The translations under genes were made by a program, and so were the position numbers. DNA of 64,000 nucleotides from contig NZ_KB899334.1 of the NCBI RefSeq assembly GCF_000378165.1, forward strand, positions 1 through 64,000, written 5' to 3'. This DNA comes from Saccharibacter floricola DSM 15669. GTDB lineage: Bacteria; Pseudomonadota; Alphaproteobacteria; Acetobacterales; Acetobacteraceae. This document shows, in pieces, positions 6,114 through 13,735 of this stretch (positions are counted from its first letter, which is position 1; each line of letters begins with the position of its first letter). The notes under the pieces were generated by a model. It searched no databases. It saw only the letters and a list, made by a program, of their open reading frames with translations, and was not told the DNA's origin.

Positions 6114-6714
6114 GTTTCCCGCTTGTTCCCCCTCCCGGTTGTACGCCGCTATGTGTGTGGTTCATCAATGAAATACCGCCTGCGGTTACATCTCCCGTGG
6201 TGGTGAAGTTGCAGTTCGCTGTAATGGAAGCGGCTTCGATCTCGACTTTTCCGGGGGTCACGATCCTGATCCCTTCGTCCGTAAACTGCACATATTGAGA
6301 GGGGGCGTCATTGAGGAAGCCCCCGACATAGACGCAATCTTTTAGCGCAAAGACGCGCGACGATGCGGGCAGGGAAGGCGCTCTATTCAAGACAGCATGG
6401 CTATGGTCGCGCCCTGACACGACGATAAAGCCAATATCGCCCGGTTTGGGGTCGATAATCAGGGCTGATGTGCCACCTTGGATACGAAGATAGGGCACGT
6501 CATGCACGATCTCACGCGGATGCGTGCGACCTAGCCCGTCTTGCTGTTGCACCAGCGGCAGGACATCAACCTTGCCGGTTAAAGAAACACCGTCTTGATG
6601 CACGGCTTCCACGCGAACCAGCATAGGCGAGCCTAATTTAGCTAAGGCATTCCTCAGAGCTGAACGGGTGCTACGTGATCGGAGGTAGGGGATTTTATTA
6701 ATGGGGGAGGACAT
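6103..6714 (-). CDS. Baseplate spike protein (gpV/Gp138-like)
   Basis: 203 residues. The N-terminal half (VRVEAVHQDGVSLTGKVDVL, GGTSALIIDPKPGDIGFIVV) is an OB-fold of the Gp138/gpV type. The C-terminal half is a repetitive beta region (GIRIVTPGKVEIEAASITAN, TTTGDVTAGGISLMNHTHSG) ending in an NHTHSG motif. In known spikes the H-x-H pair binds an iron ion at the needle tip. The protein punctures the outer membrane on contraction. It overlaps the hub gene by 17 bp. The three genes inserted between it and the wedge genes (5.3-2.5 kb) are accessory. Confidence 0.9.
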   Translation of the reverse strand: MSSPINKIPYLRSRSTRSALRNALAKLGSPMLVRVEAVHQDGVSLTGKVDVLPLVQQQDGLGRTHPREIVHDVPYLRIQGGTSALIIDPKPGDIGFIVVSGRDHSHAVLNRAPSLPASSRVFALKDCVYVGGFLNDAPSQYVQFTDEGIRIVTPGKVEIEAASITANCNFTTTGDVTAGGISLMNHTHSGVQPGGGTSGKPTE

Positions 6715-7732
6715 AGCCGGTCATATCCGTTCGTTGGCATTCAGCAGTGGTAAACCACGGCCCGTTAGGCACTTCTGCTGATAAATCGTGAGAGACATAG
6801 ATGGGCAACCAGAGCCCATCATAAGGTTTAGAGGGGATGCGTAGGGTTTGGCCTTGCTGGTTCTTCCCGGTCGTGCCGACCTCTTGCCAGCCTGCGGGCA
6901 TTTGTTGGCTGCTCACCTGTAGGGGGACATAAAAGGCGATATCTTGCCGGAAGAGGCAGGAGAAGGTCAGGCCCGTGGCGCTATAGTTGGGATAGCCGAC
7001 CATACCGCTTTGGGAGGAAATAAGTGGCGCGGAAGGCTGGGGTTTCCCTTGTGTGCCGTTATAATTAGGCCCCCATATATGGAGCGTTCCAGAAACAGAG
7101 ACTCTTTCATGATCTTCCGTGCGGACAATGGGGACAAAATCATACGTTCCGCCTGTTGCTTCAAGCGTGCCTTCAATTTGGTCTAGTTTAGTCCCTTCGA
7201 CGTAATGATTATAAAGGGTTCCATACGTGTCCCAGCCGCCATGATCGACTAAGGTGATACCTGCCCCTGTGCAAATATCCTGAAAAATGGACGAAACCGT
7301 ACGCGGCCCGCGATAGCTGAGGGCGGGTGGGATTACTTTGGCCAGAGCGACTACGGTAAGAGCCTTGACGGTGAAGGTGCTGGAGCCGCCATTAAAGGAG
7401 GCGTAGCTTTCCCACACCATGCCGTGAAAGGCGATGGGAAGGGCCGTGCCGTAGGTGCCTGCACGAACGGTCACGGTGCTGCTGGATTGGTTGCGTAAGG
7501 TGGGGTTGATGACGTTGGGGGTGTTTTTGAGATAAGACAGGCGGGCGATTTTGTCGGGGCTCATGCCTTCAATCGTCAAGGCGAGTTCCGACCCAATGCT
7601 CATCCCCGCATGAGAGATGGTGGCGCGGATGCGGTGGTTTTCTGCCAGTGTCAGGCTGTCGTGAGAGCCGTCCTGATTAACAACGTCGAACGTGACGATA
7701 AGTTGCTTGCGGGTGAAGGAACCATCAGACAT
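6698..7732 (-). CDS. Baseplate hub protein (gp44/gpD-like)
   Basis: 344 residues from ATG 7732 (MSDGSFTRKQLIVTFDVVNQ), which has GGAGAG upstream and an 8-bp overlap with the preceding gene; the longer frame to 7780 is less likely. Features include an early beta domain (NHRIRATISHAGMSIGSELA), a middle LYNHYVEGTKLDQIEGTLEA segment and a C-terminal region of strands. This matches trimeric hub proteins (Mu gp44, P2 gpD, Pam3 hub) that join tube and spike. Gene order plug-hub-spike agrees. Family naming is by pattern and context. Confidence 0.75.
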   Translation of the reverse strand: MSDGSFTRKQLIVTFDVVNQDGSHDSLTLAENHRIRATISHAGMSIGSELALTIEGMSPDKIARLSYLKNTPNVINPTLRNQSSSTVTVRAGTYGTALPIAFHGMVWESYASFNGGSSTFTVKALTVVALAKVIPPALSYRGPRTVSSIFQDICTGAGITLVDHGGWDTYGTLYNHYVEGTKLDQIEGTLEATGGTYDFVPIVRTEDHERVSVSGTLHIWGPNYNGTQGKPQPSAPLISSQSGMVGYPNYSATGLTFSCLFRQDIAFYVPLQVSSQQMPAGWQEVGTTGKNQQGQTLRIPSKPYDGLWLPIYVSHDLSAEVPNGPWFTTAECQRTDMTGYVLPH

Positions 7733-8030
7733 TGGGGCTCTCCGTGAATGTGAGCAGAAAGCGGCTCCCGAGGCCGTCAAAGGTGGGGTCTTGCGTGCCT
7801 TGCTGATCGACGAACATCAGCGTTCCGGGGAAAGGTGAGGCAGGGTTTCGGATCATCTCCACGCGGTCTAAGCAGAGGCAGCCGGAAAGCATCCGTTGCT
7901 CATTCATCCAGAGGTCGAGATAGAGGCCGGTTGAGAGCTGACGTATCCAGATGCGGCAGGGTTGCCCCGCGAGAGCGCAGTTTTTCTCCTGCGAGGCGAG
8001 AGGGTCGAGTGGGATAGAAAAAGATGTCAT
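7725..8030 (-). CDS. Baseplate plug protein
   Basis: 101 residues (MTSFSIPLDPLASQEKNCAL). It shows the short all-beta pattern of baseplate plug (Pam3 gp18-like, DUF6983) proteins: an SIPL...Q opening, IWIRQLSTGLYLDLWMNEQR, a GCLCLDRVEMIRNP segment and a final GTLMFVDQQG strand. The start forms an ATGA overlap with the upstream gene, and the stop lies within the hub gene. It would sit in the lumen of the hub complex. Confidence 0.75.
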   Translation of the reverse strand: MTSFSIPLDPLASQEKNCALAGQPCRIWIRQLSTGLYLDLWMNEQRMLSGCLCLDRVEMIRNPASPFPGTLMFVDQQGTQDPTFDGLGSRFLLTFTESPNV

Positions 8031-8770
8031 GTGCTTACTCCGCCAGAAGTGTTGGGCATGGGTTGAGGCACGACGGTGCCGGTATTTTGCTTAGGAGCGC
8101 CTTGGGGGTATTTTGTTTTGACCCAGCCGCTTGTTTTAGCGCTGCGGACTTCTTGAAGGGTGATGTCGATCACCAGCATGTCTGACGTGCCGTCTGAAGC
8201 GCGTTTTATGCGGTAGCTGATGATGTTGGCGTTGCTATACATTTTCTCTGGCGTAGAGACGTAGTAGAGGCCGGTATCGTCCACGATGCTGTCGAGTTCT
8301 TTAATGAAGGCTTTCTTCACGGAATCTATGCCGTCCCCCATCAAGCCACGCACAAAGCCGGGGAGCATGTTCTCCCACATATTGCCGCTCTCGGAGCCGT
8401 CGCAGATGAGGCGTAGGGTCACTTGATAGGGGTTCTTGATCTTGTTGTAAGAAAGGAACGCTCCGTCTTCTTGCGGGGCGGTGCTCAGGGTGCTGCTTTT
8501 GCTCATCTCAAGCGTTTCAACATGAGACGCGCCGAGGATTTTCTTGGTAACGTAAGAGCGGGTGGGCTTATGAACGACGCCATCCTTGATCTCTGTTGCA
8601 TTATAAACGGGAATAGCGTGGTCTTTCCCGTCGTCACCTTTCTCCGTTACCGTTTCTTCTTCGCGCTTAAAGATGCCCCAATGTTTGGCGGCGCGGGCAA
8701 TAGCCCAGCCCTCTAGCGCTTGCCCTGCAACGGCGGATGCTGTGCCTTCTAGTCCTGATAAGATTTTCAT
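8027..8770 (-). CDS. Dit-like baseplate protein
   Basis: 247 residues (MKILSGLEGTASAVAGQALE). Central text GAFLSYNKIKNPYQVTLRLI resembles the core of Dit-like distal tail proteins, followed by a helical segment and strands (ISYRIKRAS, MLVIDITLQEVR), with a Pro/Gly-rich tail. It lies between tape measure and plug genes, the place of the Dit-like gene in simple contractile phages. It should form the ring at the tube base. Overlap with the plug gene is 4 bp. Confidence 0.65.
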   Translation of the reverse strand: MKILSGLEGTASAVAGQALEGWAIARAAKHWGIFKREEETVTEKGDDGKDHAIPVYNATEIKDGVVHKPTRSYVTKKILGASHVETLEMSKSSTLSTAPQEDGAFLSYNKIKNPYQVTLRLICDGSESGNMWENMLPGFVRGLMGDGIDSVKKAFIKELDSIVDDTGLYYVSTPEKMYSNANIISYRIKRASDGTSDMLVIDITLQEVRSAKTSGWVKTKYPQGAPKQNTGTVVPQPMPNTSGGVST

Positions 8771-8780
8771 AGATGCGTCC

Positions 8781-10829
8781 TTACATCGTAGCGCTAAAGT
8801 CCGTGTCTGTGAGTGCTTGTGAGATGTGCGATGAGACCGCTTGGCCTATGTCATCGGGGGAGCCATTGCCGCCGTGCACGGTGACGTTGACCACCGGCGC
8901 ATTCGTTGTGGTGTGGTGCGTTGTGTTGTGTGTGGTGGTCGAGGCAGCTGTGGCGGCTCGTGTGGCGTTTGTGAGGCGTGACACCATCTGTTCATGCTTG
9001 TTCTGCCGCTCTTCCTCCGCTTTGGTGAAGGAGCTGAGGAAAGAGGGCGGCAGGGTCAGCGGGCTGCGTTCGGGGGCATGGTCGTTGCGCCGCTGCTGGG
9101 CTGAGGACGATGTGCGAGAGGTGGCTCTGTTGTTGGGTGTTTGAGCTGCGATCCGGTCAACAAGAGCCCCATAGCGGTCATGCCCATTCTCCACGCCGAT
9201 AATCGCGTGCATTAAGGTCGCCATCACGCGGGGGGACAAGGTGCCGAGATGTTGATCTTTCTTCACCCCAAGCCGCTGGGAGGCCGTTTGGATGTAGCTG
9301 TCTGTCTGGTTCTGGTCTGACCGTGGCGCGTATTTGTTGATGATCGCCTCAACTGTGTCGAGATGGTCGCGCGTATTGTAAAGCGTGAGCTGCCTTTTAA
9401 GAGCGGAAAGCCCTTCTTCTGGTGTGTTGAACACCGCAAAGCCTTGCTTAGGATGAGCGGGGTCTTCTGGGCGTGCGCCGTCTTGGCGAGCAAAGCGGAG
9501 ATTACCGGGGTTGTTGTTACGTTCCCCACGCGCCATCCCTGCGGCGGCCTTAGCGGGCGGGGTGTTGTTTTGTGTCGGTGAGGGAGGCGCAGGCGATGAA
9601 GGAGTGGAATGGCCAAGGAGAGCATCCTTGCTTGTGCCAAGAATATCGGCCCATTCCTCTATTGCCACGCTAGCCGTGCTTAAAAGGCCGCCATCACCTT
9701 TAATGAGCTCGTGCCGCCGGTCTACATCGCGTTGGAGGAGGTCGTTGAGTGTCTTGTTAAGGCCCCATGTCTTCTTTGCGTATTCTTCACCTTCTGCAAT
9801 GGAGTTGGTGATCTTGTGACTAATCCCGGACTGAAAGAACGTGTCTGTACTCCAAGCAGCGGCTCCTGCCACGCCCAGCCTCCCAGCGGCTTTTGCTGCA
9901 CCAGCGCCGCCGCCTTTGACACTGACGCCGGCAATGGTCTTGAGCGATGATAAAAAGCCGCGTGCAGTGAGAAGGGCAGAGATAACGGCCAGAGCCTCAG
10001 CAACGTCTTTGATGCCGCCCGCGATCTCGTCTGGGTGGGCTTTCTCAATGGCGATGAGAGACTGAATGAAGTTGTGAATAGACGGGTCTATGTCGCTATA
10101 GACCTGCTGCATGACTTTATCGGTGTTTGCCTGAAGCTCTGTCCAGTCTCTGTAAATCTGTTGTGATTGTTCAAATTGTGCCCGGGTTGGCCCCATATTC
10201 TCGAATGTCTTCTTAATAGCGTCATAATCGTTGCGTGTTAGAAGATTATTGAGCGAGGCAGGGCCGCCTAGCCTTTGTATGGTATCGTCTTTTACGGCGC
10301 GGCTTTGCGACTGATACACTTTGGAACGGGCGATTTGGTCGAGGGCATCATCGCGCACATGACCGTCGCTTTTAAGGAGATCAACGCCGAGCATCTGTGA
10401 AAGATTGTTGACCTCAGCGCGCGTTTTGCCGTCGGCATACTTGTTTTGTAGAGTGACGAAGAAGCTGTCCACGTCTCCCGGGTTCACATGAACGGACTTT
10501 GCCGCATAATGAAGCTGAGTGAGCTTCTGTGGGGCGATGTCGAGCTGGTTTGAGAGGTTGCCGAGGGCGGTGTTGGCTTCTGTGATGTCTTTGGTAAAGC
10601 CCATGAGGGACTTGCCGCCGGTAAAGAGGGCAAGCGCCCCGACGGCTTCACGGCGGAAAGCTGCGAAGGCATCGGCCCCGTCTTTGCCGGTCTTCTTGAG
10701 GCTTTCCCCTGTGTTTTGAGTGCCTTCCTTCAGCTTCTCAAGCCCCTCTTGGGATTGTTTGGTGCCTTTGGCGAGGGCGGAGCCGTCAAGCCCGAGGGTG
10801 ATAACGAAGGAGTCAGTAACCATTGCCAT
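8781..10829 (-). CDS. Tape measure protein with peptidoglycan-hydrolase-like domain
   Basis: About 682 residues from ATG 10829, with GAGG 8 nt upstream (the open frame continues to 10,910 but overlaps hicA). The N-terminal 400 residues are helical with an ALALFTGGKSLMGF hydrophobic patch and a Gly/Ala-rich hydrophobic stretch (VKGGGAGAAKAAGRLGVAG), typical of tape measures. From about residue 430 comes ARGERNNNPGNLRF ... GFAVFNTPEEGLSALKRQL ... LDTVEAIINKYAP ... SYIQTASQRLGV, the signature of the PRD1 P5/lytic-transglycosylase-like domain. The C-terminus is Thr/His-rich. The embedded domain should open the cell wall during DNA entry. Confidence 0.9.
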   Translation of the reverse strand: MAMVTDSFVITLGLDGSALAKGTKQSQEGLEKLKEGTQNTGESLKKTGKDGADAFAAFRREAVGALALFTGGKSLMGFTKDITEANTALGNLSNQLDIAPQKLTQLHYAAKSVHVNPGDVDSFFVTLQNKYADGKTRAEVNNLSQMLGVDLLKSDGHVRDDALDQIARSKVYQSQSRAVKDDTIQRLGGPASLNNLLTRNDYDAIKKTFENMGPTRAQFEQSQQIYRDWTELQANTDKVMQQVYSDIDPSIHNFIQSLIAIEKAHPDEIAGGIKDVAEALAVISALLTARGFLSSLKTIAGVSVKGGGAGAAKAAGRLGVAGAAAWSTDTFFQSGISHKITNSIAEGEEYAKKTWGLNKTLNDLLQRDVDRRHELIKGDGGLLSTASVAIEEWADILGTSKDALLGHSTPSSPAPPSPTQNNTPPAKAAAGMARGERNNNPGNLRFARQDGARPEDPAHPKQGFAVFNTPEEGLSALKRQLTLYNTRDHLDTVEAIINKYAPRSDQNQTDSYIQTASQRLGVKKDQHLGTLSPRVMATLMHAIIGVENGHDRYGALVDRIAAQTPNNRATSRTSSSAQQRRNDHAPERSPLTLPPSFLSSFTKAEEERQNKHEQMVSRLTNATRAATAASTTTHNTTHHTTTNAPVVNVTVHGGNGSPDDIGQAVSSHISQALTDTDFSATM

Positions 10830-10860
10830 AGTGAGGGCCTCATAGAGAATATTTTTTTGC

Positions 10861-10889
10861 TTGCATCTTCTGGGGTGTTTTGCTTCTAT
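10861..10889 (+). promoter_or_regulatory. Promoter for hicAB; predicted leaderless start
   Basis: TTGCAT (10,861-10,866), 17 bp, and TTCTAT (10,884-10,889) with an extended TGC just before it. The predicted transcription start, about 7 nt beyond the -10, falls on the A of the hicA ATG at 10,896. No ribosome-binding site precedes that ATG. The promoter overlaps the divergent tape measure 5' region. Confidence 0.5.
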
Positions 10890-10895
10890 GCTTGC

Positions 10896-11150
10896 ATGAA
10901 GCGCAAGCATAAGGCCCTGTTGAACGCCATTTTCACAAACCCGGTGAGTGCTACATTGGCATGGGCAGACATTGAGGCCTTGCTTATCAGCCTTGGATGC
11001 CGCGTCATGGAAGGTAGTGGGTCACGCGTGAAGTTTATTTTAGGTCAACAGGTTTTGGCCGTGCACAGGCCGCATCCAAGCAAAGAGGCGAAGCCTTACC
11101 AAGTGCGGGCTGTGCGTGAGTTTTTAAAGCAAAACGGAGCAACGCCATGA
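10896..11150 (+). CDS. hicA: HicA-family mRNA interferase toxin
   Basis: 84 residues (MKRKHKALLNAIFTNPVSAT). The HicA/YcfA double-stranded-RNA-binding-like fold is marked by WADIEALLISLGCRVMEGSG, SRVKFILGQQVLAVHRPHPS with the catalytic-type His in HRPHP, and KPYQVRAVREFLKQNG. HicA cleaves mRNA in a translation-independent way until bound by HicB. It overlaps hicB by 4 bp. The pair is inserted opposite to the tail genes between tape measure and tail chaperone, suggesting a prophage-stabilising or anti-phage role. Confidence 0.92.
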   Translation: MKRKHKALLNAIFTNPVSATLAWADIEALLISLGCRVMEGSGSRVKFILGQQVLAVHRPHPSKEAKPYQVRAVREFLKQNGATP

Positions 11151-11491
11151 ATAAGATGCGTTACAAAGGCTATTGCGCTCGTGTTGAATTTTCCGATGAA
11201 GATGATCTCTTTATCGGTCGGTTAGCCGGTATTCGCGATATTATCACGTTTGAAGGCGGGACTGTTGCTGATCTGCGTGCCGCCTTTCAGGAGGCCGTTG
11301 ATGACTATCTTGAGACATGCGCAGAGATGGGGAAACCTCCGCAAAAGCCTTATAGCGGGCGTGTCATGTTTCGGCTGTCTCCAGAGGTTCATGCTCAGGT
11401 CTCCCTTGCTGCTGAACTGGGGGGAACAAGCCTGAACCAATGGGCGGAAAAAGTATTGGGTGAAGCAGCTCAACACTCACTGTCGCATTAG
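11147..11491 (+). CDS. hicB: HicB-family antitoxin
   Basis: 114 residues. The N-terminal HicB domain is clear (RYKGYCARVEFSDEDDLFIG, RLAGIRDIITFEGGTVADLR, AAFQEAVDDYLETCAEMGK), followed by PYSGRVMFRLSPEVHAQVSL and a ribbon-helix-helix DNA-binding end (GGTSLNQWAEKVLGEAAQ). It neutralises HicA and represses the operon. Its stop codon (11,489-11,491) interlocks with the stop of the frameshifted tail chaperone product coming from the other strand (11,488-11,490). Confidence 0.92.
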   Translation: MNKMRYKGYCARVEFSDEDDLFIGRLAGIRDIITFEGGTVADLRAAFQEAVDDYLETCAEMGKPPQKPYSGRVMFRLSPEVHAQVSLAAELGGTSLNQWAEKVLGEAAQHSLSH

Positions 11492-12083
11492 GCGTTATTA
11501 AGCTTCTCCACAGCGGCCACTTCCCAAAGCAGCCACATATCTTCCGTGTCATAGACGGTTTTAAGGTCATGCAAGGTGGCGAGGCCGCTGCCCAGAACGG
11601 CGGCTAGGGGCGCGGAGACGTTGACGCAGCGGGCGGCTCGTTGGGGGTTAGCTTCTCCCTCAGGGCCGCGACGAACGGATAAATCTGGGAAGTCGCGGCC
11701 TTCAAAAAACCCACATTAAGCTTGAACGCCTCTGTGCGCAGGTCGGGCAGGGTTTGAGGGTCGGTAATATCCATCTCCGTGAGCGGAGCGGGCTTAACGC
11801 CGTCATTGCTGGGGTCGCGATCAATGGTGACGCAGTCTTGCAGCCCTTGGAAGGCGTAATCGCATTCTTCGTTGGTCATGTTGCCGAAGACGGCCATTGA
11901 CTGCCCGGCTAGTCCTGCAATGCCGACCTCCAGCGCTTCGCGCGGAGTGCGGCTGCCTGAACGAGCCAGAGAGCGCACGACATTGCGCCCCCAGCGGTCG
12001 CCTGTAAAAGCGGACATGCGCGTGATGATAAAGCGCTTGCCTTTATCGTCTCCCGTGCTGGGAGACCATTCGATGCTCTTCAT
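11488..12083 (-). CDS. Tail assembly chaperone, long -1 frameshift product
   Basis: Predicted 198-residue product: the first 127 codons of the gene starting at 12,083, a -1 slip on T TTT TTG (11,709-11,703), then 71 residues in the new frame. The extension opens EGRDFPDLSVRRGPEGEANP and ends LKTVYDTEDMWLLWEVAAVE then KLNNA, stopping at TAA 11,490-11,488. Lambda G/GT and P2 E/E' use the same device to make a minor longer chaperone that bridges tube protein and tape measure. Position between tube and tape measure genes fits. The slip has not been tested here but sequence signals are strong. Confidence 0.8.
11604..12083 (-). CDS. Tail assembly chaperone, short (zero-frame) product
   Basis: 159 residues (MKSIEWSPSTGDDKGKRFII). 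Helical, soluble, with DITDPQTLPDLRTEAFKLNV and an Ala/Pro/Ser-rich end (PPAASTSPRP). It follows the tube gene by 12 bp. Short chaperones of this kind (lambda gpG, P2 gpE) coat the tape measure while the tube assembles. The last 32 codons, after the slippery site, are Pro-rich and unlike a conserved fold; the alternative frame over the same DNA gives a more protein-like C-terminus. Confidence 0.8.
   Translation of the reverse strand: MKSIEWSPSTGDDKGKRFIITRMSAFTGDRWGRNVVRSLARSGSRTPREALEVGIAGLAGQSMAVFGNMTNEECDYAFQGLQDCVTIDRDPSNDGVKPAPLTEMDITDPQTLPDLRTEAFKLNVGFLKAATSQIYPFVAALREKLTPNEPPAASTSPRP
11664..11709 (-). promoter_or_regulatory. Programmed -1 ribosomal frameshift signal
   Basis: On the minus strand the in-frame heptamer T TTT TTG (11,709-11,703) is followed after 2 nt by a perfect 9-bp inverted repeat, GGCCGCGAC (11,700-11,692) with GTCGCGGCC (11,672-11,664), loop 19 nt. 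T TTT TTG is the slippery sequence of the P2 tail gene E/E' frameshift. The stem is closer to the slip site than usual, so its first pairs may be open when the ribosome pauses. Confidence 0.85.
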
Positions 12084-12095
12084 GATGAGTTTCCC

Positions 12096-12533
12096 TTAGA
12101 CGCCTGCTGGCAGAATGCTTTCCCAGCGGATATGCACCGTGACATCGTCCAGCATTTCGCTGGCATTGGGCACGGCGTTATATTCCATTAAGACACCGTT
12201 AATGAGCGTATATTTCCGCCCCAGCCCTTTAAGGGTGATCTCCCCATTGAGGACATAGACTGTCTGCCCTTGACGGGCGGCGGTCGCGATGGTGTCGAAC
12301 AGTTTGTAGGTGTTGGAATTGGGCGAGAAGTGCAGCGTCATGTCGAGAGCTGAGGGCACAAAGCCTTTGTTGAGCTTCCCGTCCATTGACATGCGCGTAT
12401 CGGCGAGCTTGAGAGATTGGCTTTCCCATCCCTTCGCTGCTGCCCAGTTCTCAAGGGTGATGGGCGCATTGAACAGGGTTTGAACGGTCAGCGTAAAGAC
12501 GGCATCGGCGGAGGTAAGAAGACCTGTGGCCAT
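12096..12533 (-). CDS. Tail tube protein (DUF3277-like)
   Basis: 145 residues (MATGLLTSADAVFTLTVQTL). All-beta pattern with SLKLADTRMSMDGKLNKGFV, SALDMTLHFSPNSNTYKLFD and GRKYTLINGVLMEYNAVPNA, matching the KPP10-type DUF3277 tube proteins. It directly follows the sheath gene (1-bp overlap), the invariant order sheath then tube in contractile phages. Stacked hexamers form the inner tube of the tail. Confidence 0.82.
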   Translation of the reverse strand: MATGLLTSADAVFTLTVQTLFNAPITLENWAAAKGWESQSLKLADTRMSMDGKLNKGFVPSALDMTLHFSPNSNTYKLFDTIATAARQGQTVYVLNGEITLKGLGRKYTLINGVLMEYNAVPNASEMLDDVTVHIRWESILPAGV

Positions 12534-13696
12534 TATTGCACCTCAAGGCTGGCTAGGTTGATGGATTGGACAGATTGGCCGTCGGTGTACCAGAAGCGGC
12601 AAGGCGGGCTGCCCCGTGCGATCCGAACGCTGGCCGGGGTTGAGGACGCGTTGGGTTGGAAATACCAGCCACGGCTTTCAACCGTGCCGCTAATAGAGGT
12701 TCCTGCTGCGCCGTCGATCTGCTGCTTTTGGAGGTCGGTCAGAGCAACACCAGGGCGGATGGCCCCAAAGCTAACGGCTTGGTTGATGGTGTTCTGCACC
12801 GCCGCGCTGATAAGGCCGTCACCCTGCGTATTGTAAGGAATCTGCCCTACATTAAGCAGGAGATTGATGAGGTCAGACTGGAACGAGGCATTGAGCCAGA
12901 CTTGGTTGATATAGCTATCAGCCCAGAGGAACTGTCCCGACACCGCGCCATTGCTGACCCATTGCCAGTCGCCAAGGCCGTTCGCGTTGGCGCCATAGAA
13001 GGAGTAACCGTTGGCAATGAGGGCATCAGATGTGTCCCCGTCAATCGCGGCGGGCGTGATGGCCCCATTGCGGCGGAAGCACAGATTTGTGCGGCCATTG
13101 GTCGCACTGAAGTCCAGAGACGCCATCCAGCCGAGGCAGAGCGCGGAGACCAGCGGGTCTTTGTAAATCGCCGTTGTGCCCTCTGGTGACTGTTTTTTCA
13201 GCCACGCGCCAAAGCTTGCGCCGCTTTGTGGGTCAAGGGCCTGCTCGTCGGTATCCCAAGGGACATACCAGTAGCGATCAGACTGAGCACTTGTCCATGT
13301 GGCGAAGGCTTGCTTCTGTTCAAGGGTTGGCTCCCAGCTTGTGGTAAAGCCGGTGAAGCTTTGTGTTGCGGATGTCACCACCTTCATAAGAGACGCGGGG
13401 TCTGCGTCTGAGGCAGGGTCAACGCTGTAGAAATAGAGCGTGCTGGGCGTTTGTGTGGTGCCACGGAATCCTGAGAAATACACACTCGCCATTTGTGCTT
13501 CGATGCTTGCAGGCGTGAAGTCTGTGGCAACGGCGGCGCTTGAGCCATAGGCCCGGATTTTCCCAGCAGGCAAGGCTTGCGTGTTGTTCGTCAGGATCAG
13601 GCCGTTGATAAACGACACCCCGCCTGCTGAAGTAATCGCTGACGGGGTGACTTTAACGGTTTTGGAGATGGGGATAGCCCCCATAAGAGTGCTCAT
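12533..13696 (-). CDS. Tail sheath protein (DUF3383-like)
   Basis: 387 residues (MSTLMGAIPISKTVKVTPSA). Motifs include GGVSFINGLILTNNTQALPA, FTPASIEAQMASVYFSGFRG, WTSAQSDRYWYVPWDTDEQA and a late VNLLLN/QIPYNTQGDGLISAAV block, the pattern of DUF3383 sheath proteins in KPP10-like contractile phages. It precedes the tube gene and follows the neck genes. The protein forms the outer contractile tube. Confidence 0.85.
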   Translation of the reverse strand: MSTLMGAIPISKTVKVTPSAITSAGGVSFINGLILTNNTQALPAGKIRAYGSSAAVATDFTPASIEAQMASVYFSGFRGTTQTPSTLYFYSVDPASDADPASLMKVVTSATQSFTGFTTSWEPTLEQKQAFATWTSAQSDRYWYVPWDTDEQALDPQSGASFGAWLKKQSPEGTTAIYKDPLVSALCLGWMASLDFSATNGRTNLCFRRNGAITPAAIDGDTSDALIANGYSFYGANANGLGDWQWVSNGAVSGQFLWADSYINQVWLNASFQSDLINLLLNVGQIPYNTQGDGLISAAVQNTINQAVSFGAIRPGVALTDLQKQQIDGAAGTSISGTVESRGWYFQPNASSTPASVRIARGSPPCRFWYTDGQSVQSINLASLEVQ

Positions 13697-13735
13697 AGGG
13701 TGAGTTCCTGTATGGGTAAGGGGGAAGAATGAAGA

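Noticed and set aside
10716-10895. Upstream extension of the hicA frame, overlapping the tape measure gene.
   Set aside because: HicA homology starts at the ATG at 10,896, and the extension is the complement of the tape measure N-terminus.
11643-11647. C5 run (minus strand ACCCCCAAC) as the frameshift site.
   Set aside because: A -1 slip there is possible in the P site only; the upstream in-frame T TTT TTG with an adjoining perfect stem is a canonical signal and keeps more of the alternative frame.
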